Part shown: positions 24,713-33,990 of the stretch, in pieces | Layout: each line of letters opens with the position of its first letter | Numbering within the stretch: position 1 is the first letter of the stretch | NCBI RefSeq assembly: GCF_000422585.1 | Contig: NZ_KE383886.1 | Coordinates: 51,850-115,849 of the forward strand | Source of the DNA: Hugenholtzia roseola DSM 9546 | Lineage (GTDB): Bacteria > Bacteroidota > Bacteroidia > Cytophagales > Bernardetiaceae | Length of the DNA: 64,000 nucleotides | Direction of reading: 5' to 3' | Translations under genes and position numbers: made by a program | The notes under the pieces: generated by a model | The model's input: the letters and a program-made list of their open reading frames with translations, nothing else | Told to the model about the DNA's origin: nothing | Database searches by the model: none

Positions 24713-25041
24713 ACCCAATCGGAACGGCGAATAATAAAAACGAAGGAGGCACTTTTAGAAGCGGAAGATACGCAATTTATGCCACTTTTATCTGAAAAGA
24801 TACCTTTGAAAGGAGGCTATATTAAATTTCCACTGCTGTTCCTTCAAAATTGTGAATCGTTTGGTAAAAGTTGTGTAATTTTGGCTGTGCTAAAACCCTT
24901 TTTGTCTTTTGTTTCAAAGCCTCTTTTTCAAATTCTAATTAAAAGTCCCGCCTGTAAGTCGGTGCAAAAATTCTACAAGCACTTTCCCAAGGTGTGGCAG
25001 GCTTCGGTCTGTTGCGGCTTACAAGGGCAATTTATTATATC
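24713..25041. other. Divergent promoter gap
   Basis: This 329-base gap separates the divergent metallopeptidase and phosphatase genes. TAATTTTG at 24876-24883 fits a plus-strand -7 element, though no TTTG stands 19-21 bases before it. The rest has no feature I can support. The phosphatase frame is open from a GTG at 24994. Confidence 0.45.
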
Positions 25042-25986
25042 GTGGAAAAAAAAGACCTTCGTTTGGCGGCTATCGATATCGGCTCGAATGCCCTTCGTTT
25101 TCAGGTGAGCCGCATTATCTGCCAAGACCCGCTGCCTGAATTTAAGCGATTAGAATACCTGCGCTTTCCGCTCCGTTTGGGTAGCGATGTCTTCTCGACG
25201 CAATCTTACATTACCCCCGAACATCAAGATGTTTTTGTGCAGGTGATGGGCGTTTTCAAAAGCCTGATGAAACTTTACCACATAGACGACTACATGGCTT
25301 GCGCTACCTCTGCTATGCGCGAAGCCGCTAATGGGGCAGAGCTTATCGAGCGCGTCCGAAGCGAATACGACCTCAACATCGAGGTCATCAGCGGCGAAAG
25401 AGAGGCTGAAATCATCAACAAGGCTATTTTTCAATACCTCGAAGCCGATAAAAACTACCTTCATATAGACGTGGGCGGCGGCAGTACCGAAATCAATATC
25501 TATCAGAACCACCAAAAAATTGCCTCGCGCTCTTTCCGTTTGGGTTCGGTGCGCTTGCTTTCACAAGAAGCCGATGAGCGTGTCCGCGAGGAATGGAACG
25601 CCCTAAGAAATTGGATACAATTTTCTATCCGCGACCTAACAGGCGAAATTATCCCCATTGGCACAGGGGGCAACATCAACAAACTGCACGACCTTTCCGA
25701 AAAAATCGTCAAGCAGAAAAAGAAAAAGCAGACCGCCCTAAGCCTGAAAGACCTTAAATTTCTTTATACTGAACTTGCCAAACGCAATTATCAGGAAAGG
25801 TTAGTAGATTTTTCCCTCAACGAAGACCGCGCTGATATTATCGTGCCTGCCGCCACCATTTACATCGAAGCCCTGCAAGCGATTAAAGCCAAAGAGGTTT
25901 TTGTGCCAAAAGTAGGCTTGCGCGAAGGCATTACACAGGTGCTTTTTGAAAAACATTGCCCTTTTTATAGCCAAAAGCATCTTTAA
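25042..25986 (+). CDS. Ppx/GppA-family exopolyphosphatase
   Basis: The start is a GTG at 25042 (MEKKDLRLAAIDIGSNALRF); a second GTG at 24994 would add 16 residues. The product has about 314 residues, the short form with only the two actin-like ASKHA halves. It has AAIDIGSNALRF (phosphate-1), ATSAMREAANG, ISGEREAEII, HIDVGGGSTEI (phosphate-2) and GTGGNINKL. Members split polyphosphate or the gamma/5' phosphate of pppGpp. A terminator follows at 26027. It is probably a single-gene unit. Confidence 0.93.
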   Translation: MEKKDLRLAAIDIGSNALRFQVSRIICQDPLPEFKRLEYLRFPLRLGSDVFSTQSYITPEHQDVFVQVMGVFKSLMKLYHIDDYMACATSAMREAANGAELIERVRSEYDLNIEVISGEREAEIINKAIFQYLEADKNYLHIDVGGGSTEINIYQNHQKIASRSFRLGSVRLLSQEADERVREEWNALRNWIQFSIRDLTGEIIPIGTGGNINKLHDLSEKIVKQKKKKQTALSLKDLKFLYTELAKRNYQERLVDFSLNEDRADIIVPAATIYIEALQAIKAKEVFVPKVGLREGITQVLFEKHCPFYSQKHL

Positions 25987-26026
25987 AAACGGCAAAGCAT
26001 CTTTTTTTATACAAAAATTAGGCAAC

Positions 26027-26064
26027 AAAAAACTAACAGCTTTCTAAAAACTGTTAGTTTTTTT
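26027..26064. terminator. Bidirectional terminator
   Basis: The inverted repeat AAAAACTAACAG / CTGTTAGTTTTTTT sits between the convergent phosphatase gene and the 26094-26426 gene. T-runs on both strands let it serve both genes. Confidence 0.85.
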
Positions 26065-26093
26065 GCTTTTTCTAAAAGCTATTCGTTTTGAAT

Positions 26094-26426
26094 TTACGCA
26101 TTTTTAGCTTCTACCAACTTGACACTGTTATCGAGCAGTTTGCTATTGTCGGCATTTGCTACCTGAACGGCAATGTCAAATTTTTCTTGGAAGGCTTTTT
26201 CGAAATCGCCGATAGTCATTTCGTCTGTAATATCGAAAGCCCCTACTTCTTTGAGCGATTCGCGCTCATCGGCTACTGCACCCAATCGAGCGGCATCATC
26301 GGCAAAACGTGCGCCCCTGCCTGCATTGTTGCCCACATAGACGCGCAGGGTTACTCCAAAGGCTTCATTAAATTTTTCTTTCAAAGTTTTGACCGTCATA
26401 CGACCATCAACAGAAAATTGTGCCAT
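26094..26426 (-). CDS. Unrecognised 110-residue protein of two similar halves
   Basis: The protein is soluble, with no signal peptide. It is made of two related ~40-residue units: MTVKTLKEKFNEAFGVTLRV followed by ARFADDAARLGAV, and MTIGDFEKAFQEKFDIAVQV followed by SKLLDNSVKLVEA. Each has a helix, a strand and an aspartate-rich turn. Stand-alone proteins with this doubled pattern occur in various bacteria, but I know of no established function. It lies downstream of the superoxide dismutase gene on the same strand, with a hairpin between them. Confidence 0.8.
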   Translation of the reverse strand: MAQFSVDGRMTVKTLKEKFNEAFGVTLRVYVGNNAGRGARFADDAARLGAVADERESLKEVGAFDITDEMTIGDFEKAFQEKFDIAVQVANADNSKLLDNSVKLVEAKNA

Positions 26427-26499
26427 GAGAAAATTGTGGTTTTGAAGGTGAAATAAAAATGAAATAAAAAAGCAGTTTTTTAGACTCTAAGCCCTCTCT

Positions 26500-26536
26500 G
26501 CCTCGCCCTTCCTACAACTGCTGCAAAGGGCGAGGC
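26500..26536. terminator. GC-rich hairpin after superoxide dismutase gene
   Basis: The inverted repeat GCCTCGCCCTT / AAGGGCGAGGC (11-base stem) lies 26 bases past the dismutase stop. The T-run lies on the plus-strand side, so on the minus strand it may weaken rather than fully end transcription. Confidence 0.6.
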
Positions 26537-26561
26537 TTTTAGTCAAGATTGAGGTAAGGTT

Positions 26562-27176
26562 TTATTTCGCCATTGCTTTGGCAAAATTTTCGGCTACCTT
26601 CGCCCAATTTACGACACTCCAAAAGGCACTCACGTAGTCGGGGCGGCGATTTTGGTAGTTTAGATAATAGGCGTGTTCCCAAACATCAAGCCCTAAAATA
26701 GGCGTGCCTTTGTCTGCCACTACGTCCATCAAGGGGTTGTCCTGATTTGGCGTTGCCGAAACAAAGAGGCTGCCGTCGGCTTTTACGGAAAGCCATGCCC
26801 AGCCAGAGCCGAATTGGGTCTTGGCAGCATTTTCGAAGTGCTGCTTAAAATCACCAAAAGAATTGAAGGTCTTATCAATCGCTTCAGCTAATGCTCCCGT
26901 AGGTTCGCCGCCACCATTGGGGGACATGACCTCCCAAAAAAGGTTGTGGTTGTAGTAGCCGCCGCCGTTGTTGCGGACGGCATTGCCGTTTGCGCCTGCT
27001 GCCGCCACAATTTGCTCGATGGTCTGATTTTCCAAAGGCGTTCCTGCGATGGCTTTATTGAGGTTGTCGGTATAGGCTTGATGGTGCTTGGTGTGGTGGA
27101 TAGTCATGGTGCGCTCGTCGATGTGTGGCGCAAGTGCGTCGTATGCGTATGGGAGCTTAGGAAGTTCGAAAGCCAT
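26562..27176 (-). CDS. Iron/manganese superoxide dismutase
   Basis: The ATG at 27176 starts the normal family N terminus ([20 protein letters not shown]). The frame continues 37 codons upstream into the leader. The product has 204 residues. Metal ligands are the His in [13 protein letters not shown] (His 27 region), a His in [12 protein letters not shown], the Asp in [12 protein letters not shown] and the following His. It turns superoxide into oxygen and peroxide in the cytoplasm. The metal cannot be told for certain; the Gly-rich GGGYYNHN and QFGSGWAWL patterns fit either form. It has its own promoter at 27331. Confidence 0.96.
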   Translation of the reverse strand: MAFELPKLPYAYDALAPHIDERTMTIHHTKHHQAYTDNLNKAIAGTPLENQTIEQIVAAAGANGNAVRNNGGGYYNHNLFWEVMSPNGGGEPTGALAEAIDKTFNSFGDFKQHFENAAKTQFGSGWAWLSVKADGSLFVSATPNQDNPLMDVVADKGTPILGLDVWEHAYYLNYQNRRPDYVSAFWSVVNWAKVAENFAKAMAK

Positions 27177-27330
27177 AGAGATATAAGTTTTGAAGTGAAA
27201 TTGAAAGAAAGGAAATCGCCTTTGTAAAGGCTTTTGATAGCTTGTACCCTTTGTAGGAAACACGACAAGGGGCATTTTGTTAAACAAAATGGCTGCGCTA
27301 CGCGCCTTTTGTGCCTTTTTGTCTTTGCTT

Positions 27331-27362
27331 CAAATGTAAGTGTTTTTGAGCGCAAAGTCAAA
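27331..27362 (-). promoter_or_regulatory. Promoter of the superoxide dismutase gene
   Basis: On the minus strand TTTG (27362-27359) is followed after 20 bases by TACATTTG (27338-27331), a full match to the Bacteroidota consensus. Transcription should start near 27324, leaving a leader of about 150 bases before the ATG. Confidence 0.8.
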
Positions 27363-27432
27363 TTTCGCCTTATTTTGATGGCTGCCGAAGGGTTATTTTA
27401 TTGTGAATTTTTACCTTTTTTCGCGCTTTTTG

Positions 27433-28272
27433 CTAAAAAAAAGGCAGGCTCTCAAAATTCGTTGCGTCGAAGGTATGGCGCAAAGGCGGCTCTGTTTGAA
27501 AAATGGTATCGGGATAATGCACCTGATAGAGATACAGACCCTGCGGGGGAGCGGCTACGCCTGCCTTTTTGCGGTCTTTGGCATCGAGAATGGCGCGAAG
27601 TTCGTCGGTAGAAAGTTTGCCTGCGCCTGCTTTTAGAAGCGTGCCGACCATAGTTCTGACCATGCCCCTAAGAAATCGGTTTGCCTTGACGTGAAAAAAT
27701 AGAAAATCGCGCTGCTGATACCATTTGGCTTCGGTCAGGGTGCAGTCGAAGTGCTTGACATCGGTCTTGACTTTGCTAAACGATTCAAAATCTATGTATT
27801 CTAAAAAAATAGCGGCGGCGGCGTTTAATTTTTCGAGGTCTAAATTTTGGCGCAAATGATGGAGTGCAACGTTTTCGAAAAGAAAGCTATTTTTTTGTAG
27901 CCCTATTACATAGACATATTCGCGCCATTTGGCATCATAACGCGCATGGGCTTGTGTAGTGGTAGGATAGATTTTTCGCACCGCAATATCGGCAGGTAGC
28001 AGGGCATTGAGGCGATAGTGTAGCGTTTCGAGGTCGAGGGCTGTGGGGGTGTCGAAGTGTGCAAATTGCTGCTTGGCATGTACGCCTGCATCTGTGCGTC
28101 CGCTGCCTACCACAAAGGCTTGGTGCCGTAATAAGGTACTAAGGGCGGTTTCTAAGGTGCTTTGTACCGAAGGGGCGTTGGGTTGAGATTGCCAACCTGC
28201 ATAGTTTTTGCCTAAATAAGTCAATTCTATAAAATAACGAAAGGAGGGTAGGTTTTCAGAAGCCTGCGTCAT
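27433..28272 (-). CDS. truA: tRNA pseudouridine synthase A
   Basis: The protein has 279 residues. It has LTYLGKNYAGWQSQP near the start, the catalytic aspartate in GSGRTDAGVHA at about residue 60, then FLRGMVRTMVGTLLKAGAG and the C-terminal AAPPQGLYLYQVHYP. It makes pseudouridine at positions 38-40 of the tRNA anticodon arm. It has no clear operon partner; the dismutase gene upstream-right is a separate unit. Confidence 0.96.
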   Translation of the reverse strand: MTQASENLPSFRYFIELTYLGKNYAGWQSQPNAPSVQSTLETALSTLLRHQAFVVGSGRTDAGVHAKQQFAHFDTPTALDLETLHYRLNALLPADIAVRKIYPTTTQAHARYDAKWREYVYVIGLQKNSFLFENVALHHLRQNLDLEKLNAAAAIFLEYIDFESFSKVKTDVKHFDCTLTEAKWYQQRDFLFFHVKANRFLRGMVRTMVGTLLKAGAGKLSTDELRAILDAKDRKKAGVAAPPQGLYLYQVHYPDTIFQTEPPLRHTFDATNFESLPFF

Positions 28273-28526
28273 CTGCTGCTTGCATTTAGAGTTTTTTAAA
28301 CGTTTTTTGGTCGGAAACTACAAAAGGGTGAAATTATTGCGTAAATTTAACCCCTAAAAGGTTCATTTCGATAGAAGAAGCATTTTTTTAGCTCGAAAGT
28401 TGGGAAATACTTTTGAAAACGCCAAGAAATGCCTTATCTTTTGCCTTTCATAGCACTCTTTGGCAGTTTGTCTGCTTTTGCGCCAAAAGAGGCAAACCGA
28501 ATCCATCTTGATTTTCGCAAATCCTT

Positions 28527-30719
28527 ATGAAAATAGACTTCAAAAAGTTGAGCCTCTCGATAGGGCAACGGGTGTTGGTAGGGAATTTGGTCGTAATTCT
28601 AATCGCTGTGGTTAGTGCTGCTGTCAGTTTTTTGCAGCTCTATCAGAGCCAAAATGTCATTAATTACTCTTTCCAAACGGTAGCCCCTTCCTTAGACGCG
28701 CTCAATACCCTCTCTAATTTGGTCGTCCGCTCACAAATGTATACCACAAATTGGATTTATACACCCGAAAATGAGAGCGACAAGGTAGCCTTGCGCGATA
28801 TTCAAAACCAGCATTTTCCGCTGCTACGCACCGAAATTAGCAACCTCAAAAGGGAGTGGCGCAACGAAAATCATCGCAATATGATAGATTCTATCGTCGT
28901 AGAATTTGATGCCGTTTTGGAAAGGCAACAAAAGGTGATGCGCCTTTTAGATGGCACAGAAGATTATTTAGATGGGGCAAAAAAAGAGAAAGCGATTGAA
29001 GAATTAAATCAGCGTATCATTCCAATCTCTAATCAGCTTACGCGCAAAATTTCGGCTATCATCAAAGAAAAAGATATAGAAAAGGAAGCCTATTTCAAAC
29101 AGACCTCTTTTTCCTTCTCTTGGCTTGAAGTGTTTGTCGCCAGCTTGGGAGTGATTATTATTACCATGGGGCTTACCTCTACTTATCTTATCTATAAAAC
29201 GGTTTCGCAACCGATAAGACAACTTAATCAGACCCTTCTTGCGCTTTCTTTGGGAAAAAATCCCGTCTTAGACCTCAAAAAAGATTTGGGCAAGCATGAA
29301 ATTGGGCAAATGTACCTTTCTACGCAAAAAGTGGTAACGGCAATGCGTGCCATTTCCAACTTCGCCACTGCCATCGGAAAGGGCAAATACGACACCAACT
29401 TCACCCCCCTAAGTCAGGAAGATGTCTTAGGCAATGCCCTTTTAGAGATGCGCGACAATTTGGTCAGCATTGCCGAAGATGAGAAAAGACGGCGGTGGAT
29501 TACAGAAGGCGTTGCCCAATTTTCCGAAATTATACGGGTCAATTACGAGCAAATAGAAGATTTTGCTTTTAGCACTTTACGCCAACTGGTCAAATATACA
29601 GGTGCAAATCAGGGTAGTATTTTTCTTATCGACGAGCAAAAAGATGTCCTTTATGTGGCTGCCGCTTTCGCTTGGGATAAGCAAAAGTTTCTGACCAAAA
29701 ACATCAGAAAAGGCGAAGGGCTTACTGGGCAGGCTTGGCAGGAAGGGCAGACGCTTTATTTTACCGAAGTGCCGCCCGATTTTATCAACATCACATCTGG
29801 TTTGGGGCAGGCTCCGCCCGACGCGCTGCTGATTGTTCCGCTCAAAAGCAATCAGGTGGTCTATGGTGTGGTAGAGATGGCTTTTTTTGGTGCAGTAGAA
29901 GGGTATAAAATCGAATTTATAGAGCGCATCTCTGAAAACTTTGCTTCTACTATTTCTTCGGTTCAAAGTTCGCAACAGACCAAACGCCTTTTGCAGGAAT
30001 CGCAAATGATGGCAGAGCAGATGCGAGCGCAAGAAGAAGAAATGCGACAAAATGTAGAAGAATTGCAAGCCACACAAGAGGCGATACAGCGAAAATCGGG
30101 CGAATTGGAATCCCAACTCAATGCCATCAATGCCGCCGCTGCCATGTTAGAACTCAATCCGCGTGGGGTCATAACGCAAATCAACGACAAATACCTACGT
30201 TTGGCAGGATATGCCCATAAGGAATTGCTCAATCAGCCCTATACGCTTTTGCTCAAAGAAGGGCATGAAAGTTCGCGCAAATATATCCAACTTTGGGACG
30301 ACCTTTTTGCAGGAAAAACCGTAGAAGGCGAATTGGAGCGCAAACAAAAACAGGGCGATACCCTATGGCTTTATGGCACTTTTTACCCCGTCTTAGATAA
30401 AAATCGAAACTTAGAACGCATCATTCATATCGTAACCGATATTACAGACCAGAAAAAACAGGCTGAAAAGCTCGAAGTGGTGCGTTTGGAACAAGAAGCC
30501 ATGATTGAGCAGATGCAAATGCAGGGAGAGGTAGTCTTGCAAGCCCAACAAGAAGCCAAAAAGCAGCAGGAGGAAGCCGAAAAGCTCAACAAAAAGCTCA
30601 CCTCCAACGAAGCCGTCCTGAAAAAAGCCTTAGAAAAATCTAAAAAGGAGAAAGACGCTTGGCGCAATAGAGAGGCAGAGCTACTCGATACCATAGAAAA
30701 ATTACAAGCCAAGACCTAA
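28527..30719 (+). CDS. Membrane sensor with HAMP, GAF and PAS domains but no output domain
   Basis: The protein has 730 residues. A membrane helix at about 17-37 (VLVGNLVVILIAVVSAAVSF), a periplasmic four-helix region (to ~190) and a second helix (VFVASLGVIIITMGLTSTYL) are followed by HAMP. A GAF domain (about 340-480: FSTLRQLVKYTGANQGSIFL), a coiled coil, a PAS domain (about 545-650: AAAMLELNPRGVITQINDKY) and a last coiled coil (about 655-730) complete it. There is no histidine kinase, methyl-accepting, GGDEF or other output domain. Bacteroidota carry such proteins as separate sensors, presumably passing signals through their coiled coils to a partner. It has its own terminator at 30744. Confidence 0.85.
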   Translation: MKIDFKKLSLSIGQRVLVGNLVVILIAVVSAAVSFLQLYQSQNVINYSFQTVAPSLDALNTLSNLVVRSQMYTTNWIYTPENESDKVALRDIQNQHFPLLRTEISNLKREWRNENHRNMIDSIVVEFDAVLERQQKVMRLLDGTEDYLDGAKKEKAIEELNQRIIPISNQLTRKISAIIKEKDIEKEAYFKQTSFSFSWLEVFVASLGVIIITMGLTSTYLIYKTVSQPIRQLNQTLLALSLGKNPVLDLKKDLGKHEIGQMYLSTQKVVTAMRAISNFATAIGKGKYDTNFTPLSQEDVLGNALLEMRDNLVSIAEDEKRRRWITEGVAQFSEIIRVNYEQIEDFAFSTLRQLVKYTGANQGSIFLIDEQKDVLYVAAAFAWDKQKFLTKNIRKGEGLTGQAWQEGQTLYFTEVPPDFINITSGLGQAPPDALLIVPLKSNQVVYGVVEMAFFGAVEGYKIEFIERISENFASTISSVQSSQQTKRLLQESQMMAEQMRAQEEEMRQNVEELQATQEAIQRKSGELESQLNAINAAAAMLELNPRGVITQINDKYLRLAGYAHKELLNQPYTLLLKEGHESSRKYIQLWDDLFAGKTVEGELERKQKQGDTLWLYGTFYPVLDKNRNLERIIHIVTDITDQKKQAEKLEVVRLEQEAMIEQMQMQGEVVLQAQQEAKKQQEEAEKLNKKLTSNEAVLKKALEKSKKEKDAWRNREAELLDTIEKLQAKT

Positions 30720-30743
30720 TAGGAAGTAGGTCTTTCTTACCTG

Positions 30744-30778
30744 CCTTCAAGTTTGAGTCAAAACTTGAAGGTTTTTTC
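30744..30778 (+). terminator. Terminator after the HAMP-GAF-PAS sensor gene
   Basis: The stem CCTTCAAGTTT, loop gagtca, AAACTTGAAGG is followed by seven T-rich bases. It separates the sensor gene from gpmI. Confidence 0.9.
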
Positions 30779-30814
30779 TTTCCTTTTGTTTTCTTTACGA
30801 ATCCGCACGTGAGT

Positions 30815-32362
30815 ATGAATTTGAACCAAAAGACCCCAAAGGTCTTATTGCTTATCTTAGATGGTTGGGGAATTGCCCAAGAGCCGCGCTATTCGGCGAT
30901 TGATGCCGCTCAAACCCCTTTCATTGATAGCCTTTACACCCAATATCCACACGCACAACTCCGCACAGACGGCGAATTTGTAGGACTACCCCAAGGGCAG
31001 ATGGGAAATTCCGAAGTCGGACACATGAATTTGGGCGCAGGTAGGGTCGTTTATCAGAATTTGGCACGCATCAATAAAGCCATCAGAGAAGGCGAATTGG
31101 CAAAAAATCCTACCCTACAAAAGGCATGGGAGTATGCCAAGACCAAACAAAAAAATATCCACTTGGTAGGATTGGTGTCTGACGGGGGCGTGCATGCCCA
31201 TCTCAACCATTTGAAGGCGTTAATCGAGGTGGCTGCCCAAGAAGGTTGTGCTGCCCAAACTTTTGTCCATGCTTTCACCGACGGACGCGATACCGCACCC
31301 GACAGTGGAATAGGATTTATCCAAGAAATTCACCATTTCGGACAAGAAAAAGGTGTAGAAATTGCGACGCTTATTGGGCGTTATTACGGCATGGATAGGG
31401 ATAAGAGATGGGAAAGGGTCAAATTAGCCTATGATGCCCTTTGCAAGCGCGTAGGAAAGCGGGCGCAAGACCCTGTGCAAGCACTCGAAGCCGCTTATCA
31501 GGCAGGGGAAACTGATGAATTTATCAAACCGATTATCTTACAAAAAAATGGAAAAGATTTGCCTGCCATTGCGCCTGATGATGTTGTAATTTGTTTTAAT
31601 TTCCGAACCGATAGGTGTCGTCAGATTACCGAAGTGCTTTCACAGAAAGATTTGCCCGATTACCAGATGCAAAAATTGCCGCTGCACTACATCACCTTTA
31701 CGCGCTATGATGAGCGTTTCGAGAATGTGGGCATTGTCTTCGAAGAGCAGGAACTGACCCTTACTTTGGGCGAGGTCTTGGCAGGGGCAGGAAAAAAGCA
31801 GATTCGCATAGCCGAAACAGAAAAATATCCACACGTAACTTTCTTTTTTTCAGGCGGAAAGGAAAAAGAATGGGAGGGCGAAAAGCGGCTTTTATGCCCT
31901 TCCCCCAAAGTTGCGACCTACGATTTAGCCCCCCAAATGAGTGCTTTCGACATCAAAGATGCCATTTTACCCGAATTAGAAAAAAAAGAAGCTGATTTTA
32001 TTTGTCTAAATTTTGCCAATGCTGATATGGTAGGGCATACAGGCGTGATGCAGGCGGCGATTCAAGCCTGCCAAGCCGTAGATGCCTGTGCGAAGGAAGT
32101 TGTGGAAACTGCTTTGAAAAATGATTATGATATTATACTACTTGCCGACCATGGCAATGCCGACCAAATGCAAAATCCTGACGGAACGCCGCACACTGCA
32201 CACACCACCAATCCCGTTCCTTGCATCTGGATTGCAAAAGATTTGCCCGCTTCTGCCGCCATTCGCAACGGCAAATTAGGCGACATCGCACCTACGATTT
32301 TGCGCCTGCTCAAACTCGACATTCCCAAAGAAATGACAGGGGAAGTCTTGATAACCTATTAA
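30815..32362 (+). CDS. gpmI: 2,3-bisphosphoglycerate-independent phosphoglycerate mutase
   Basis: The ATG at 30815 (MNLNQKTPKVLLLILDGWGI) is preferred; a GTG two codons earlier is possible. The product has 515 residues, normal length. It has LDGWGIAQ (metal Asp), GNSEVGHMNLGAGR with the catalytic serine, HAFTDGRDTAPDSG, IGRYYGMDRDKRWER, and late ADHGNADQM and TNPVPCIW. It interconverts 3- and 2-phosphoglycerate in glycolysis using two Mn/Zn ions. A hairpin follows at 32371. Confidence 0.97.
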   Translation: MNLNQKTPKVLLLILDGWGIAQEPRYSAIDAAQTPFIDSLYTQYPHAQLRTDGEFVGLPQGQMGNSEVGHMNLGAGRVVYQNLARINKAIREGELAKNPTLQKAWEYAKTKQKNIHLVGLVSDGGVHAHLNHLKALIEVAAQEGCAAQTFVHAFTDGRDTAPDSGIGFIQEIHHFGQEKGVEIATLIGRYYGMDRDKRWERVKLAYDALCKRVGKRAQDPVQALEAAYQAGETDEFIKPIILQKNGKDLPAIAPDDVVICFNFRTDRCRQITEVLSQKDLPDYQMQKLPLHYITFTRYDERFENVGIVFEEQELTLTLGEVLAGAGKKQIRIAETEKYPHVTFFFSGGKEKEWEGEKRLLCPSPKVATYDLAPQMSAFDIKDAILPELEKKEADFICLNFANADMVGHTGVMQAAIQACQAVDACAKEVVETALKNDYDIILLADHGNADQMQNPDGTPHTAHTTNPVPCIWIAKDLPASAAIRNGKLGDIAPTILRLLKLDIPKEMTGEVLITY

Positions 32363-32370
32363 GGTCAAAA

Positions 32371-32409
32371 AAAAGCCGCCTTTGCGCTAAGTTGGGCAAA
32401 TGCGGCTTT
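32371..32409 (+). terminator. Terminator-like hairpin after gpmI
   Basis: The inverted repeat AAAAGCCGC / GCGGCTTT with a 22-base loop lies 8 bases past the stop. The T-run after it is short, so efficiency is uncertain. It sits between convergent genes. Confidence 0.6.
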
Positions 32410-32445
32410 GTAGATTGCTAAGTGGCTTGTCGCAAACGACAAAAG

Positions 32446-32988
32446 TTAAGCCTCAAAAACGCCAAAGAAATGCTTGCTGGGCGAATTTTGGTCTTGGCTC
32501 ATGTGCAAATCGTAAAACATTTGATAGACCTCCTCGCGCGAAAGTACGCCGTCGCCGTTCAAATCCATGAGGGTGAATACCTTTTCGGCTTCTGCTTGTG
32601 AATTGCGAAAGCTACGGTAAAACTTCTGATAGTCGGAAGGAGTCATGTGGTCTTTGCCCGAAGCCACTATCGGAAAAACGCCCTCAAAAAAGGGCTTGAT
32701 GTGCGCATCGAAGGCAGCAGGGTCGGCAAGTGCCACTTCATAAGCCGCCACTAATTCCTCAAAACTCACACAGCGGTCGCTATTTTGGTCGGCAGATTCT
32801 ACCAAATCGCGCCACATCTGATGATACACTGCGCGAAAATTGTCGTCATGCTCGCTGCTCCAACCAAATTCTTGGGTAAAGGTATCGCAAATGGCATCGA
32901 TGTCGCTATATTCTATCACGCCGTTGCCATTGGCATCATAAAATTTAAAAATCTTAGCTATTTTTTGTTTTTGAAAATCGCTTAACAT
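32446..32988 (-). CDS. EF-hand calcium-binding protein (calerythrin-like)
   Basis: The ATG at 32988 (MLSDFQKQKIAKIFKFYDAN) begins right at the first EF hand; the frame upstream has no domain. The product has 180 residues. Loops are DANGNGVIEYSD, DQNSDRCVSFEE and DLNGDGVLSREE, with a degenerate site between the last two. All key loop oxygen ligands are present in the three clear loops. Size and spacing match calerythrin-type bacterial proteins related to sarcoplasmic calcium-binding proteins, which buffer or sense calcium in the cytoplasm. It diverges from the SDR gene at 33150. Confidence 0.9.
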   Translation of the reverse strand: MLSDFQKQKIAKIFKFYDANGNGVIEYSDIDAICDTFTQEFGWSSEHDDNFRAVYHQMWRDLVESADQNSDRCVSFEELVAAYEVALADPAAFDAHIKPFFEGVFPIVASGKDHMTPSDYQKFYRSFRNSQAEAEKVFTLMDLNGDGVLSREEVYQMFYDLHMSQDQNSPSKHFFGVFEA

Positions 32989-33149
32989 ATTGAATAAAAT
33001 AATGAAGATAAGAAAAAAGTGTATTACAGCCCCAACCGCTGCCCCAATATCTTTATTTTTTTCTAAAAAAACAAGACTTGGCAGAGCTTTTTTTGCTTTT
33101 TTTAGGGATATTGTCTGATTTTTTGTACCTTGTACCAAAAGTTGAGAAC

Positions 33150-33842
33150 ATGAAGCACTATATTTTCCTTACGGGCAGCAGCAAAGGTTTGGGAAAATCT
33201 TTGAAACACCAACTTTTAGAACGCCCCGATACCTATTTATATGCCGTTTCGCGCAGCCCCGAAGATTCGCACCAAAATCAGGAAAATTACCAGCATTATA
33301 GCGTAGATTTGGCGCAATTTTCCTCCATAGAGCGTGTGCTGCCTTTCTTTTTTGGCGAAGTAGAAAAGCCTGCTTCGCTGACGCTTATCAATAACGCTGC
33401 TATTTTGGGTAAAATCTTACTTGTGGGCGAAGGCTCGTCGCGTGATTTTGCGCGTGTTATGGCGGTCAATGTCAATGCGGTTATGCAGCTCACCAACTTT
33501 TTTTTGGATAGATATAGTGAGTATGATTGCCCTAAAACGATTGTCAATATCAGTTCGGGCGCAGGCAAGCGTCCGATAGACGGTTGGGCAGCCTACTGCA
33601 CTTCTAAGGCGGCTTTGGACATGTTTTCGCAGGTAGTACAAGCCGAACAAGACCTTAAAAATACAGGCGTGCGCGTGATTTCCTTTTCGCCCGGTGTCAT
33701 GGATACGCCCATGCAAGCCGAAATACGCAGTGCAGATAAGGCGCATTTTAGTCAGTTAGAACGCTTCCAAAACTTACATGCCCAGCAAGCACTACCAAGC
33801 CCCGACGAGGTAGCACAAAAGGTTATCGCGCTTTTTCTATAA
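33150..33842 (+). CDS. Short-chain dehydrogenase/reductase
   Basis: The ATG at 33150 (MKHYIFLTGSSKGLGKSL) starts the Rossmann fold. The product has 230 residues. It has the TGSSKGLG nucleotide loop, NNAAIL, the serine of NISSGAGKRP and the YCTSK catalytic Tyr/Lys, then SFSPGVMDTPMQ. The pattern is closest to the sepiapterin reductase / benzil reductase type of SDR, which reduce small carbonyl compounds with NADPH. The substrate is unknown. It is followed after 148 bases by porU, with no clear link. Confidence 0.9.
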   Translation: MKHYIFLTGSSKGLGKSLKHQLLERPDTYLYAVSRSPEDSHQNQENYQHYSVDLAQFSSIERVLPFFFGEVEKPASLTLINNAAILGKILLVGEGSSRDFARVMAVNVNAVMQLTNFFLDRYSEYDCPKTIVNISSGAGKRPIDGWAAYCTSKAALDMFSQVVQAEQDLKNTGVRVISFSPGVMDTPMQAEIRSADKAHFSQLERFQNLHAQQALPSPDEVAQKVIALFL

Positions 33843-33990
33843 ATGCCACAGAGCCACAACAGAGCCACAATTTTATCCCTGCTTAGGCTTATTTTTTTGC
33901 TGCAAAAAACGCATTTTTTTCGTACCTTTCGAAAAAAACGCGCCTTTGCGTCCATTCCTTATTGTGTTTGTATTTTTGATAGAAATTTGT

